DNA of 64,000 bases from Nodularia sp. LEGE 06071 (GCF_015207755.1 NZ_JADEWH010000002.1:1-64000), one strand, 5' to 3'. Numbered from the stretch's first letter, positions 25,865 to 35,279 are shown. Notes: generated from the letters alone by a model not told the origin. Made by a program: numbers and translations.

Positions 25865-26332
25865 GTGTGGCGTAAGTTGATTGTAATTGCTCCTGTGAGT
25901 TTGAGTATTGCTTTGCTGGTTAGTAGTTGTGAGGATCAAGTCACCCAATGTCAGCGACTGATTCAGGTGGTGAATGCTGGCAATTCTTTGATTGATCAAA
26001 ATAAAGGAGAGCAGGTGATCACCAGCTTGCAACTTTCAAGGGATTTAGAAGTGATCACCAAATCTTTAGAAGAACTGAATTTGACAGATCCAAATCTCAA
26101 AGAATTTCAAAGCAATTTTGCCAGGATATTTGAGAATCTGAGTCAAGCGATCGCTAAAGCTTCTCAAGCCCTTGGTGTAGCTAAAAGTGCGGAAGCATCA
26201 CCAGCAGGTAGGGAAAAACTCCAAAAGGCGAGAACAGAAATTGATACATCTTTGACATCAGCCGAGAGTGCTGGCAAAAAATCGGATGCGTTAGCAGCAG
26301 ACCTGAATAAATATTGCGGTCAGTCTGAGTAA
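25865..26332 (+). CDS. Small lipoprotein, helical
   Basis: 155 residues from GTG 25865 (GAGGGA about eight bases upstream; the upstream TTG at 25835 is rejected). A signal segment ends in LLVSSC, so Cys is lipidated. The mature part is all helical and has two Cys residues (QCQRL and NKYCGQSE), a possible disulfide. Charged helices with LSRDLEVITKSLEELNL and LQKARTEIDTSL resemble cyanobacterial hypothetical lipoproteins; I know no function. It lies after the CbiO gene with a repeat between, so it is probably separate. Confidence 0.6.
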   Translation: MWRKLIVIAPVSLSIALLVSSCEDQVTQCQRLIQVVNAGNSLIDQNKGEQVITSLQLSRDLEVITKSLEELNLTDPNLKEFQSNFARIFENLSQAIAKASQALGVAKSAEASPAGREKLQKARTEIDTSLTSAESAGKKSDALAADLNKYCGQSE

Positions 26333-26342
26333 ATATCCTGAA

Positions 26343-27071
26343 CTATATAGGCAAATTATTTGGGTCAATATTTTGCGATCGCAAATAAGCCATCAGCCGC
26401 TCTTTTTCCTGGCGTTCTTGTTCAATGAGTTCCACAGCCCAAGGTAACAAGTTACCCTCCTGATCCCACCAGCGTAACCAGTAACCAGTTCTGGCTTCTT
26501 TGATACCTTGCCAAGTACCCAGAAATAAGTTGATCGCGGAAATCCAATGACGACCATTTTCATCCGGTTGCTTTAATTCGTAGCGGCCATTTTCCAGTTG
26601 ATAAAATTCCAATAAACCACCATTGGGGTCAAAAATCACATAAACAGGAACTTGCAAAATTTGCTCGTAAAAAAACCATTTTCCAGGGGGATAGGTTCGC
26701 TTGACAGAATATTCTTCCCCCTCGGTATCAGATAGAAATTCCATCACCACTGCGGGAACATCACCTTGTAAATTCGGTGTGTAGCTTTTGCGATCGCTTA
26801 AAACTTGATTAACACTCGGAACATAAAGCCAATCTGGGGCTTTGAGAATTAATTGTCCATTAATAGTTGCACAAAGACCAAAATTGGAAGCAATCAACAT
26901 CTGCGGTTGGATGAAACCGCTAATTTCTAAGCTTTCACGCAAAGCACCAGCCAAGATTGGCTGACCTGTATTTTCCACTGGTTCATCCTCTAGTTGAAAA
27001 TCATCCGGCAACGCTTCCCAAGAGATTACCAGATTTTGTAGCTCTTTGGTTTTATCGAGTTGTGTCGCCAT
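26343..27071 (-). CDS. Uma2/DUF820 family PD-(D/E)XK-fold protein
   Basis: 242 residues, typical for the DUF820/Uma2 family abundant in cyanobacteria. Visible core: ADWLYVP-type strand (APDWLYVPSVNQ), PAVVMEFLSDTEGEEYSVKRTYPPGKWFFYEQ where the E of MEFLSD and a later K/Y fit the nuclease-fold pattern, and VPVYVIFDPNGGLLEFYQL. A C-terminal charged helix (IEQERQEKERLMAYLRSQ) is common. The biological role of Uma2 proteins is unclear and activity is not shown by the sequence. Confidence 0.85.
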   Translation of the reverse strand: MATQLDKTKELQNLVISWEALPDDFQLEDEPVENTGQPILAGALRESLEISGFIQPQMLIASNFGLCATINGQLILKAPDWLYVPSVNQVLSDRKSYTPNLQGDVPAVVMEFLSDTEGEEYSVKRTYPPGKWFFYEQILQVPVYVIFDPNGGLLEFYQLENGRYELKQPDENGRHWISAINLFLGTWQGIKEARTGYWLRWWDQEGNLLPWAVELIEQERQEKERLMAYLRSQNIDPNNLPI

Positions 27072-27202
27072 AAAGACCGCCTTTTATGGATTTGTGTTTA
27101 TTGTATCGCTGCCAGTGGGTCAAAAATCTATGTCAAGAAATCATCAGTTATTTCAGGGAATGAATAATTGCCCACTACACTGTTAATATCCAACAAGGTT
27201 AA

Positions 27203-27219
27203 AAATAATTCTCATTTAA
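27203..27219 (+). promoter_or_regulatory. Candidate Fur box upstream of the AraC-type gene
   Basis: AAATAATTCTCATTTAA; on the minus strand TTAAATGAGAATTATTT contains AATGAGAATTATT, which matches the classical Fur-box core. It is about 85 bases before the regulator at 27302, consistent with iron control of the siderophore module. Confidence 0.5.
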
Positions 27220-27301
27220 TTAAAACTAAAGCTCAATTATTGATCAATTTATTACGTAAATTTTAATATAATTTTTACTTTTATTCTCTGTATAATTAAC
27301 T

Positions 27302-28297
27302 ATGACAATCACTATCTCCCAGCAAACCTTCGACGAGCTGTTGTATCAAGACACAGAAAACAGTTCCGAATATCCTGATCCCGATGATCAATTAGATGTG
27401 ATGTATGATTACCCAAAGGTACTGGGACAAGGCTATTGGCGAGAAATCAAGCTGCGTCAGGGTTTGGAGTTAGCTATTGGTGATTTGCGGTTGTGCGATC
27501 GCATGATTACTGAAGACCCAGAAACAGAATGTTGGCTAAATTACCATTTTCATTTTTCAGGGGAACATGAAGATAAATATACATCCATAGGTAGCGGAAA
27601 GTATATTTTCCGAGGCAGTGGTTTGGCTCCTCAAGGAAAAACTCAGTGTGATCACGAACAGCCATTTCTTGAGGTTGAATTTACAATGCAGCCTGATGTA
27701 CTGCGTTCCTTTGCGGGAAATAGTGAAGGAGAATTACCAAAACAGTTGCAGCACTTAATCCGACCCGGTGATCAGTATTACCATCGCTGTGGCACTGCCA
27801 CTTTACCGATGCAGAGAGTGGCGCAGCAAATTTTACACTGTCCCTATCGGAGTATTGCCAAACGGATGTATCTAGAAGGTAAAGTGCTGGAATTGATGGG
27901 AATGCTACTAGCACAAGAAGTAGAGATGCGTGATGGTAAAACCAATATTCAGCCTTTACAACCGGATTTAGTAGATAGAATTCACCACGCCAGGGAAATC
28001 ATCCTGCAACGCTTAGACAATCCACCCTCCTTACACGAATTAGCGCGACAAGTTGGTTTAAATGAATGCACCTTAAAACGGGGCTTTCGTTGTTGTTTTG
28101 GCACAACAGTATTTGGCTATTTGCGTAATTACAAACTTGAACAAGCGCGACAACTGCTGGAAATAGGAGAGATGAAAATTACCGAAATTGCTCATGCAAT
28201 GGGTTACAACAGCCGCAGTCCTTTTGCTGCTGCATTCCGCAAACAGTTTGGCATGAACCCCAAGGAATACCAAAAACTGCAAAAAAATTCCGTTTAG
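27302..28297 (+). CDS. AraC-family transcriptional regulator (PchR type)
   Basis: 331 residues. The C-terminal AraC double helix-turn-helix (about 240-328) is clear: LHELARQVGLNECTLKRGFRCCFGTTVFGYLRNYKLEQARQLL and ITEIAHAMGYNSRSPFAAAFRKQFGMNPKEY. The N-terminal half (FHFSGEHEDKY, IRPGDQYYHRCG) is of the PchR-like kind that senses siderophore or iron in cyanobacteria. Immediately after, a TonB-dependent receptor gene starts. A 22-bp-period direct repeat overlaps the end of this gene, so it probably activates the receptor gene. Confidence 0.9.
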   Translation: MTITISQQTFDELLYQDTENSSEYPDPDDQLDVMYDYPKVLGQGYWREIKLRQGLELAIGDLRLCDRMITEDPETECWLNYHFHFSGEHEDKYTSIGSGKYIFRGSGLAPQGKTQCDHEQPFLEVEFTMQPDVLRSFAGNSEGELPKQLQHLIRPGDQYYHRCGTATLPMQRVAQQILHCPYRSIAKRMYLEGKVLELMGMLLAQEVEMRDGKTNIQPLQPDLVDRIHHAREIILQRLDNPPSLHELARQVGLNECTLKRGFRCCFGTTVFGYLRNYKLEQARQLLEIGEMKITEIAHAMGYNSRSPFAAAFRKQFGMNPKEYQKLQKNSV

Positions 28298-28325
28298 CTA
28301 TCGAAAATATTCCGTCTACCTATCG
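28288..28325 (+). promoter_or_regulatory. Direct repeats, probable AraC-type operator for the receptor gene
   Basis: TTCCGTTTAGCTATCG (28288-28303) and TTCCGTCTACCTATCG (28310-28325), 14 of 16 identical, start-to-start distance 22 bases, about two helical turns. They lie from the last codons of the regulator gene to about 70 bases before the receptor start. This spacing is typical of tandem AraC-family sites. Confidence 0.5.
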
Positions 28326-28395
28326 GATTAGTCTTGGTTAACACAGAGTTTAACGGTATTTTTATTGAAAGGAATTTTTATTAATGGTGTGAGCA

Positions 28396-30978
28396 GTGGT
28401 GTCAAATTATTGCTGGTTGAAAGTCTTGATGCTTGGTTCTGTTTGGGGATTAGTTGCCTTGCCAGCTGGGGCGGAAACAAGTTTAGACCGTATTAATCCT
28501 GATCTAAATACGTCTGTGGCAACTGCGGCTAAAAGTAGTCAAAAAATCCCTCATTTAAACGAAGTTAAGCGCCCAGCGACTACAGTTAAACAGTGGCTTG
28601 CCCAAGGGATAATTTCGATCACGGGTGTAAAACTAGGGCAAACAGACAAGGAACTAGAAGTAATTTTAGAAACCACAGGTTCAGATCAGTTGCAGCCTGT
28701 AAGTAAGAGTGAAGGTAATAATTTTATTGTAGATATTCCCAATACCCAGTTAAATTTGCCATCTGGTAGTGAGTTTCGTCAAGAAAATCCTGCTAATGGA
28801 ATTACAGTAGTGACTGTAAGTAATCTCGATGCAAAGACTATCCGATTAACAGTGACAGGTGAGACGAGTTTGCCCAGGGTTGAATTATTTGATAGCGACG
28901 AGGGTTTAATTTTTGCAGTAACACCTGAGATAACGGCTATGCAGCCACCATCACAGGAGCCGGAAACGCCACCAGCAGATGAAATACCGACAACTGAGAC
29001 ACTACCAGCAGAACCCGTTGCACAACCAGATGAAATTATTGAGTTGGTAGTCACAGGCGAACAAGGTGGATATCGTGTGCCAAATGCTAGTACTGGGAGT
29101 CGGCTTGATATTCCACTAATAGAAACACCTGCATCTATTGGTGTAATTACAGAGGAATTTATTGAGGATAAAGCACCCCGACGAGTAGAAGATTTAGCTC
29201 CTTATATTAGTGGAGTAACAGCAGGAGATATTGGACAGGGTGGACTCTTCACTGACTTTCAAATTCGTGGCTTCAATGTAGGTAGCCAAGTTTATATCAA
29301 TGGGTTACGAGATAATTACCGTTCTTTAATCAGAGACTTTGCTAATATTGAACGTCTGGAAATTTTGAAAGGTTTGTCTTCCTTACTTTATGGAACAGGT
29401 GCGCCTGGTGGAGTAGTTAACTATATTACAAACAAGCCCCAAGCCACCCCTAGTTATGAATTTTCAGCCGATGTAGGTAGCTTTAATTTTTATCGCAGTG
29501 AGGTTGATTTAACAGGGCCGTTAACTCAAGACAAGAATGTACTTTATCGTCTCAATCTAGCTTTTCAAGATTCCGATTATTTTGTAGACAACGTTGAAGA
29601 TAATCGCATTTTTGTTGCTCCGTCACTAACCTTTTTAACGGGTAGTGGTGGTTCTTTAACAGTTGAAGGGGAGTATTACCGACAAGATAAAGACTTTAAT
29701 ACTGGAGCTAAATTCTTTGATGGTAAGATTTTTTATGACCGCAGTTATACAGACCCTCGTAATAGCCAAATTTACAATCATTATCGCATAGCCGCCTATT
29801 TAGATCAGCCCATTAGTGAGCAATGGTCAGTTAATCTGAGTGGTCAATACTTTAATACCCAAAGAGAAGCTAATCCAATTTTTGTCGCACTTGGTTTTCA
29901 GGGTGATACTTTAACACGTTTCTATCGCACAATTTTTGATGACTATAATCAATATAATCTTCGAGGCGAAATTAGAGGAAACTTCAATATTGAAGCTTCA
30001 GAACATAAGTTACTCACAGGTGTTGAGTACAATTATTATCGTTCCAAATTCAATGGTGTGAATGCTGGTTTTTTTGGCAGTATTGATGTTGCTAACCCTA
30101 CTTTTGATGTTCCAATTCCCACTGGACTTAGTAATCGTAAAGTTGATGTTGATGATAGTGAGTGGGGCGTTTACATTCAAGATTTCGTAAAATTTGGGCA
30201 ATTTCGGTTACTAGCTGGTTTGCGCTATGGCGGATTTGATTCTGTGACTGGTAGCGCAGAAAATTTTGTTTCTCCTAGCATCGGTTTAGTTTATAGCTTG
30301 TCAGATTTCGCTTCACTTTATGCTAGTTTTAGTAAATCCACAGAGCCACAATTTGGTTTACTTTCAGATGGGAATTTTCCTAACCCTAGAAAGGCTACTC
30401 AATCTGAAGTCGGTGCTAAAGTAAATCTGTTAAATGATAGGCTGACTATTACAACTGCACTGTTTAACTTAGAGCAAACAAATATTGCAGAGGCTGATCC
30501 CAGTAACCCAGATTTTAGTATCCTTGTAGGCGATGTTCGTAGCCGTGGCTTGGAATTAGATATTAACGGAAAAATAACTGATAATTTTAGTTTGATTGCA
30601 GCTTACACCTACCAAGATTCAGTAATTACCAACAGTGCCGTCCCTGGGCAAGAAGGAAATCGCCCAATTAATAGTCCACAACACAGCGTAGGTCTTTATG
30701 GCAAGTACGAGTTTACTGAAGGTTCGCTCAGAGGTTTAAGTTTAGGTTCAGGTTTAGTTTATGTAGGTGAAAGAAAAGGAGATAACGAAAATAGCTTTGA
30801 GCTTCCTAGTTACCTGCGAGTTGATTTAGGTGCGGCTTACAGAGTGAATAATTTGACCTTTAGATTAGGTGTGGAAAACCTTTTTGATATTCGTTACGCT
30901 TCTGGTTCAAATAATCGAGCCAATATTACTCAAGGTTCACCTTTTGCAATTACTGGATCAGTTTCAGTACAGTTTTAA
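28396..30978 (+). CDS. TonB-dependent siderophore receptor with AMIN domain
   Basis: 860 residues from GTG 28396. A signal peptide (LMLGSVWGLVALPAGAE), an AMIN domain (about 75-180; ISITGVKLGQTDKELEVILETTG) and a Pro/Glu-rich linker come before the TonB plug (about 235-345; IETPASIGVITEEFIED, RRVEDLAPYISGV). The barrel ends in the outer-membrane signature FAITGSVSVQF. AMIN-TonB receptors are the cyanobacterial form for hydroxamate or catecholate siderophores. It is preceded by the AraC gene and followed by a binding lipoprotein. Substrate not determinable from sequence. Confidence 0.93.
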   Translation: MVSNYCWLKVLMLGSVWGLVALPAGAETSLDRINPDLNTSVATAAKSSQKIPHLNEVKRPATTVKQWLAQGIISITGVKLGQTDKELEVILETTGSDQLQPVSKSEGNNFIVDIPNTQLNLPSGSEFRQENPANGITVVTVSNLDAKTIRLTVTGETSLPRVELFDSDEGLIFAVTPEITAMQPPSQEPETPPADEIPTTETLPAEPVAQPDEIIELVVTGEQGGYRVPNASTGSRLDIPLIETPASIGVITEEFIEDKAPRRVEDLAPYISGVTAGDIGQGGLFTDFQIRGFNVGSQVYINGLRDNYRSLIRDFANIERLEILKGLSSLLYGTGAPGGVVNYITNKPQATPSYEFSADVGSFNFYRSEVDLTGPLTQDKNVLYRLNLAFQDSDYFVDNVEDNRIFVAPSLTFLTGSGGSLTVEGEYYRQDKDFNTGAKFFDGKIFYDRSYTDPRNSQIYNHYRIAAYLDQPISEQWSVNLSGQYFNTQREANPIFVALGFQGDTLTRFYRTIFDDYNQYNLRGEIRGNFNIEASEHKLLTGVEYNYYRSKFNGVNAGFFGSIDVANPTFDVPIPTGLSNRKVDVDDSEWGVYIQDFVKFGQFRLLAGLRYGGFDSVTGSAENFVSPSIGLVYSLSDFASLYASFSKSTEPQFGLLSDGNFPNPRKATQSEVGAKVNLLNDRLTITTALFNLEQTNIAEADPSNPDFSILVGDVRSRGLELDINGKITDNFSLIAAYTYQDSVITNSAVPGQEGNRPINSPQHSVGLYGKYEFTEGSLRGLSLGSGLVYVGERKGDNENSFELPSYLRVDLGAAYRVNNLTFRLGVENLFDIRYASGSNNRANITQGSPFAITGSVSVQF

Positions 30979-31018
30979 TTGTGTTGATTCTTGACTGAAT
31001 TTTATCTAGCAAAAAACA

Positions 31019-31975
31019 ATGACAATACGCTCCGGGATACGTTGTTTATTATTAATGGTTGTGATTTTTGGACTGATTACAGCTTGTAACAGTTACACAG
31101 TTCAAAACACAGTTTTTCCTACTGAAGTGGCAAGTAAAGATTGCCGCATGGTTAAACACACAATGGGTAAAACTTGCGTTCCCATAAATCCCCAGCGTAT
31201 TGTCACTTTTTCTTTACCAACTTTAGGTAATGTACTGACTCTGGGAGTTAAACCTCTGGGAAGTACCTATATTGATATGCTGAGTGAAAATACATATTTA
31301 AAGGGTAAAGTAGATGGTATACATTCACTAGGAATTTCTTCACCTAATCTAGAAAAAATTTTACTGCTTAAGCCCGATATTATTATAGGTTGGAATGCAG
31401 AAAGTCCATTTTATCCATTACTTTCAAAAATTGCGCCTACTGTATTATTTGATTTTCAAGCAGATAAAAATTGGCGAGACTTATTTGATTTTGTTACTCA
31501 GGTTTTAGGAAAACAAGAGGAAGCACAGCAAGCTTGGCAACATTATATTCAAAGAATTGCAAAACTCAAAACAGTTTTAGGTGAACGATATCGAAATCAA
31601 GAAATTTCTCTTGTCTTTTTAGCACCTGGTGTAATATTCAGCGAAGGTAAAAACTCTTTCCCGGATTTTATTCTCAAAGATGTGGGATTACAACGTCCCA
31701 AATCACAAGATGTTATCGTACCTTATACACAAATTTATTTTTCCATAGAAGAATTAGAGAAAGTAGACGGTGATATTTTGTTTGTGGGAACTTTAACTGA
31801 TGATGATCAAAAATTTCTAGAAGAACTCAAGCAAAAACCACTGTGGAAAAATCTGCGAGCCGTCCAACAAAATCACGTTTACTCTATAGATTATCTAACT
31901 TGGCGAGCCGGAAATTTACTGGCGGCTGATGCAGTAATTGATGACTTATTTAAATATCTTGTCAACACGCCTTAA
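31019..31975 (+). CDS. Ferric-siderophore ABC transporter substrate-binding lipoprotein
   Basis: 318 residues. Lipoprotein signal LLMVVIFGLITAC, Cys at about 23. Helical-backbone fold typical of FhuD/FecB/YfiY: CVPINPQRIVTFSLPTLGNVLTLG, SSPNLEKILLLKPDIIIGWNAES and NHVYSIDYLTWRAGNLLAADAVIDDL. It lies 40 bases after the TonB receptor, so they are likely cotranscribed. The FecCD-type permease and ATPase partners are not in the window. Confidence 0.9.
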   Translation: MTIRSGIRCLLLMVVIFGLITACNSYTVQNTVFPTEVASKDCRMVKHTMGKTCVPINPQRIVTFSLPTLGNVLTLGVKPLGSTYIDMLSENTYLKGKVDGIHSLGISSPNLEKILLLKPDIIIGWNAESPFYPLLSKIAPTVLFDFQADKNWRDLFDFVTQVLGKQEEAQQAWQHYIQRIAKLKTVLGERYRNQEISLVFLAPGVIFSEGKNSFPDFILKDVGLQRPKSQDVIVPYTQIYFSIEELEKVDGDILFVGTLTDDDQKFLEELKQKPLWKNLRAVQQNHVYSIDYLTWRAGNLLAADAVIDDLFKYLVNTP

Positions 31976-32118
31976 ATTGTGTCTGTGTATTTGTATAGAT
32001 AAATTTTTACAAATGAATCCATTTAAGCGATCGCCTATCATCAATATTTGTGATTGTCACAATACTTGTAGTCATTTCTTTGCTTACTCAATACGGAATG
32101 GCGAAATTTGCATTTTTA

Positions 32119-32153
32119 CCATTTTCGGATAAAATTTGCCGTTTTTGGATAGA
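32119..32153 (+). promoter_or_regulatory. Direct repeats upstream of the ABC exporter
   Basis: CCATTTTCGGATAAA (32119-32133) and CCGTTTTTGGATAGA (32139-32153), 12 of 15 matching, start-to-start 20 bases. The CCGTTT and TAT/ATA features loosely resemble the repeats at 28288. They could be sites of the same AraC-type regulator for the 32253 gene. Confidence 0.4.
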
Positions 32154-32252
32154 CTAAAACACGCAAAAATAGTAAACTTTGTATGTTTTCATTAATTGCC
32201 ATTTCCATGATTGAGTGAAAACGATAAATATTCCTAATCTCTACTGATTACA

Positions 32253-34052
32253 ATGACATCAAAAGTTGACCTAGTAGTAAATAAACTTCCTCCCCTCCAA
32301 AGGTTGCTCAACTATGGACAAAAATATCGCCCACAAATTTATCAAGCCACAACCTATTCTATTATCAATACAATTTTAGATTTAGCACCACCTTGGCTAA
32401 TTGGTGTTGCTGTAGATATATTAGTCCAACAGCAAGATTCTTTTATTGGCAAATTGGGAATTACAGAAGTCTTATGGCAATTTGCTCTACTTTCATTAAT
32501 TACCGCTATTGTTTGGATATTTGAATCACTTTCTGAGTATGCCTATAATAGACTGTGGCGAAACTTAGCCCAAAATATTCAACATAATTTACGCTTAGAG
32601 GCTTATGATCATTTACAAGAATTAGAATCAGCTTATTTTGAAGATAGTAGTACAGGCGGTTTGATGTCTATTCTCGGTGATGATATCAACCAACTCGAAG
32701 ACTTTTTAAATGGGGGAGCTAATGAAATTATCCAAGTCACCACTTCATTTATAATTTTAATCGGTGGTGCATTCTTCATTTTACCTCTCAATATTACCTT
32801 AGCAGCAATGCTACCAATGCCGTTTATTCTCTGGGGTTCATTAATCTATCAAAAGCGTCTCGAACCTCGTTATGCTGATGTTAGGGAAAAGGTGAGTTTT
32901 CTAAATTCTCGGTTAGCTAATAATATTAGTGGTATTACCACAATTAAAAGTTTCACTGCTGAAAAATATGAAAGTGCCAGATTAGCAACAGAAAGCGAAG
33001 CTTATAAAAGAAGTAATGCCAAAGCAATTAAACTTTCTGCGGCTTTTGTGCCTGTAATTAGAATGTTGGTTTTAGTTGGGTTTACGGCTTTATTATTTCT
33101 GGGAGGTATGGCAGCGTATTCTGGTAGGATATCTATTGGTAATTATAGTGTTTTATTAGTTTTAGTCCAAAGATTATTGTGGCCATTGGTATTTTTAGGA
33201 GAAACCTTTGACCGCTATCAACGGGCGATGGCTTCCACAAAACGAGTGATGGATTTGTTAGATACTCCCATCCAAATTATTACTGGAGATATGCCTTTAG
33301 TTATTGAGGAAGTACAGGGAGAAGTTGAGTTTAAAAATATTACTTTTGCCTATGGAAATAGTGGAACCATAATTAAAGATTTATCTTTACATATTCCTGC
33401 GGGAAAAACTATTGCAGTTGTTGGTTCTACTGGTTCGGGTAAAAGCACTTTAGTCAAACTATTGTTGCGCTTTTATGATGTTTCTGTGGGGAAAATTACT
33501 ATTGATGGCATTGATATTCAAAAGTTGAATTTATCTGATTTGCGTCGCAGCATTGGTTTAGTGAGTCAAGATGTATTTTTATTTCATGGTACAGTGGCAG
33601 AAAATATCGCCTACGGAACTTTTGACGCTACTGATGCAGCAATTATAGAAGCAGCGAAAATTGCTGAGGCACATGATTTTATTGTGCAGTTATCCCAAGG
33701 TTATGAGACGATAGTTGGGGAACGAGGACAAAAGTTATCTGGGGGACAACGCCAACGGATAGCTATAGCTAGAGCAGTGGTAAAAAATCCGCCGATTTTG
33801 ATTTTGGATGAGGCGACATCTGCGGTAGATAATGAGACGGAAGCGGCAATTCAACGCTCTTTAGATAAGATTACTGTGAATCGGACTACGATCGCGATCG
33901 CACATCGTCTTTCTACCATCCGCAATGCTGACTGCATCTATGTCATGGAACACGGACAGTTGGTGGAAGCCGGAAAACATGAGGAACTAATAGAGAAAAA
34001 TGGGATTTATGCGAGTTTGTGGAAAGTCCAGTCGGGTGTCAAGGTGGGATAA
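32253..34052 (+). CDS. ABC exporter, fused membrane and ATPase domains (MsbA/HlyB type)
   Basis: 599 residues. Six membrane helices in about 30-310 (e.g. IYQATTYSIINTILDLAPPWLIGVAVDILV; ILWGSLIYQ). ATPase domain: Walker A GSTGSGKST (about 396-404), Q-loop SQDVFLF, signature LSGGQRQRIA, Walker B LILDEAT and His in AHRLST. Half-transporter that would work as a homodimer. Next to siderophore uptake genes it may export a siderophore or its precursor, as ABC exporters do in cyanobacterial siderophore clusters (inference). Confidence 0.9.
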   Translation: MTSKVDLVVNKLPPLQRLLNYGQKYRPQIYQATTYSIINTILDLAPPWLIGVAVDILVQQQDSFIGKLGITEVLWQFALLSLITAIVWIFESLSEYAYNRLWRNLAQNIQHNLRLEAYDHLQELESAYFEDSSTGGLMSILGDDINQLEDFLNGGANEIIQVTTSFIILIGGAFFILPLNITLAAMLPMPFILWGSLIYQKRLEPRYADVREKVSFLNSRLANNISGITTIKSFTAEKYESARLATESEAYKRSNAKAIKLSAAFVPVIRMLVLVGFTALLFLGGMAAYSGRISIGNYSVLLVLVQRLLWPLVFLGETFDRYQRAMASTKRVMDLLDTPIQIITGDMPLVIEEVQGEVEFKNITFAYGNSGTIIKDLSLHIPAGKTIAVVGSTGSGKSTLVKLLLRFYDVSVGKITIDGIDIQKLNLSDLRRSIGLVSQDVFLFHGTVAENIAYGTFDATDAAIIEAAKIAEAHDFIVQLSQGYETIVGERGQKLSGGQRQRIAIARAVVKNPPILILDEATSAVDNETEAAIQRSLDKITVNRTTIAIAHRLSTIRNADCIYVMEHGQLVEAGKHEELIEKNGIYASLWKVQSGVKVG

Positions 34053-34136
34053 AATTTGTGTAGACTGACATCTTGCACTAAGCCATGACTATCAAAAGTT
34101 GCGACTATAAGTAAAACTCAGCGAGAAAAATTCCAT

Positions 34137-34257
34137 ATTTATGTGATGGATGAATCATGGTCAAATTCTGGAACAGGTTAAGCATGAGGAATTACTAGAG
34201 CTTAATGGGATATATGCAAGTTTATGGCGTGTAAAATCTGGAATTGAAAATTTATAG
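34137..34257 (+). pseudogene. Remnant of a second ABC exporter C-terminus
   Basis: In one frame from 34156 the sequence encodes HGQILEQVKHEELLELNG, then IYASLWRVKSGIENL and a stop. This is a close relative of the tail of the intact gene just upstream (HGQLVEAGKHEELIEKNG, IYASLWKVQSGVKVG). Upstream, 34137-34151 encodes IYVMD in another frame, so a frameshift separates IYVMD from HGQ. Nothing more of the gene is visible. It is the decayed end of a tandem paralogue. Confidence 0.8.
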
Positions 34258-34331
34258 GATCAATTATTCAGTGGTGGAAAAATCTGCTGAAAACTTGCTT
34301 TCTTGATTTTCTCGCTATACTAGTTAATTAA

Positions 34332-34425
34332 TAGACATCTCCGAAAAAGAACGTAGAGACGCTCAATTGAACGTCTCCACTACAAGGGTTATAGGAAACG
34401 CATATTTAATTGTCGGAGATGTCTA
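34332..34425 (+). mobile_element. MITE with TAGACATCTCCGA termini (94 bp)
   Basis: Perfect 13-bp terminal inverted repeats TAGACATCTCCGA (34332-34344) and TCGGAGATGTCTA (34413-34425). The ends TA...TA are what an IS630/Tc1-type insertion would give. Inside is a second dyad GAGACG/CGTCTC. No coding capacity. Confidence 0.7.
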
Positions 34426-34525
34426 ATGTAGATGATACAAAAGATAGTAGTAACCTTTTGCACTGTTTTAGCGTCAAATTTACATATCAAAATTTTTCCT
34501 TGACACGTCTTGCGAGGTACTAAAT

Positions 34526-35179
34526 ATGAAAGAGGAATTAATCGCCACATTTTTACAGGTTTTACGTTTTAATATGCGTTGGATGACTTGGAATTTATTT
34601 TTGGCTTTTATACCTTTAGCTTTGAGTATTTGGTTATTTCGCATTAAACGCGGACGTTCTTGGCTTTGGTGGCTAGGATTCCTAGTTTTCTTGGCATTCT
34701 TGCCCAATGCGCCTTATTTATTGACTGATATAATTCACTTTATCGAAGATGTCCGTCGGATTCAATCAGTGTGGATGATTACATTGGTGTTAATTCCGAT
34801 TTATCTGCTAGTAATTTTGGCTGGGTTTGAAGCTTATGTCATATCTTTAATTAATTTTGGTTATTATTTACGCCGCATCGGTAAAAGTCAATGGATTTTA
34901 GGGGCTGAAATGATTACCCATGCGCTTTGTGCGGTTGGTATTTACTTGGGTCGCTTCTTACGTTTTAACAGTTGGGATTTTGTGACTCAACCTGATGCCT
35001 TACTCACCAAAGGAATTGAGGAGTTGATTGGTAGACAGCCTGTAGTAATTATGGCTGTTACCTTTGTGATCCTGCTCAGTTTGTACTGGATGATGAAACG
35101 AGTGTCTTTAGGGTTTTTTATGCAGCCCCAAAATCGCATAGGCATTCAGGGACAAGGATCTAATACTGATCTACATTAA
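34526..35179 (+). CDS. DUF1361 membrane protein
   Basis: 217 residues with about five to six hydrophobic helices. Conserved DUF1361 features: RWMTWNLFLAFIPLALS, LVFLAFLPNAPYLLTDIIHF and a helix with YLGRFLRFNSWDF. This family is unassigned. The start ATG at 34526 lies after a MITE. Confidence 0.82.
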   Translation: MKEELIATFLQVLRFNMRWMTWNLFLAFIPLALSIWLFRIKRGRSWLWWLGFLVFLAFLPNAPYLLTDIIHFIEDVRRIQSVWMITLVLIPIYLLVILAGFEAYVISLINFGYYLRRIGKSQWILGAEMITHALCAVGIYLGRFLRFNSWDFVTQPDALLTKGIEELIGRQPVVIMAVTFVILLSLYWMMKRVSLGFFMQPQNRIGIQGQGSNTDLH

Positions 35180-35279
35180 TTTTTCCGCTTCATGGTGTTG
35201 AAATAGACATCGCTACTCTCACCCCCAACCTCAATCAGCGACAGGAGAATATTTATTATATCCTTGAAATTAAAACCTC

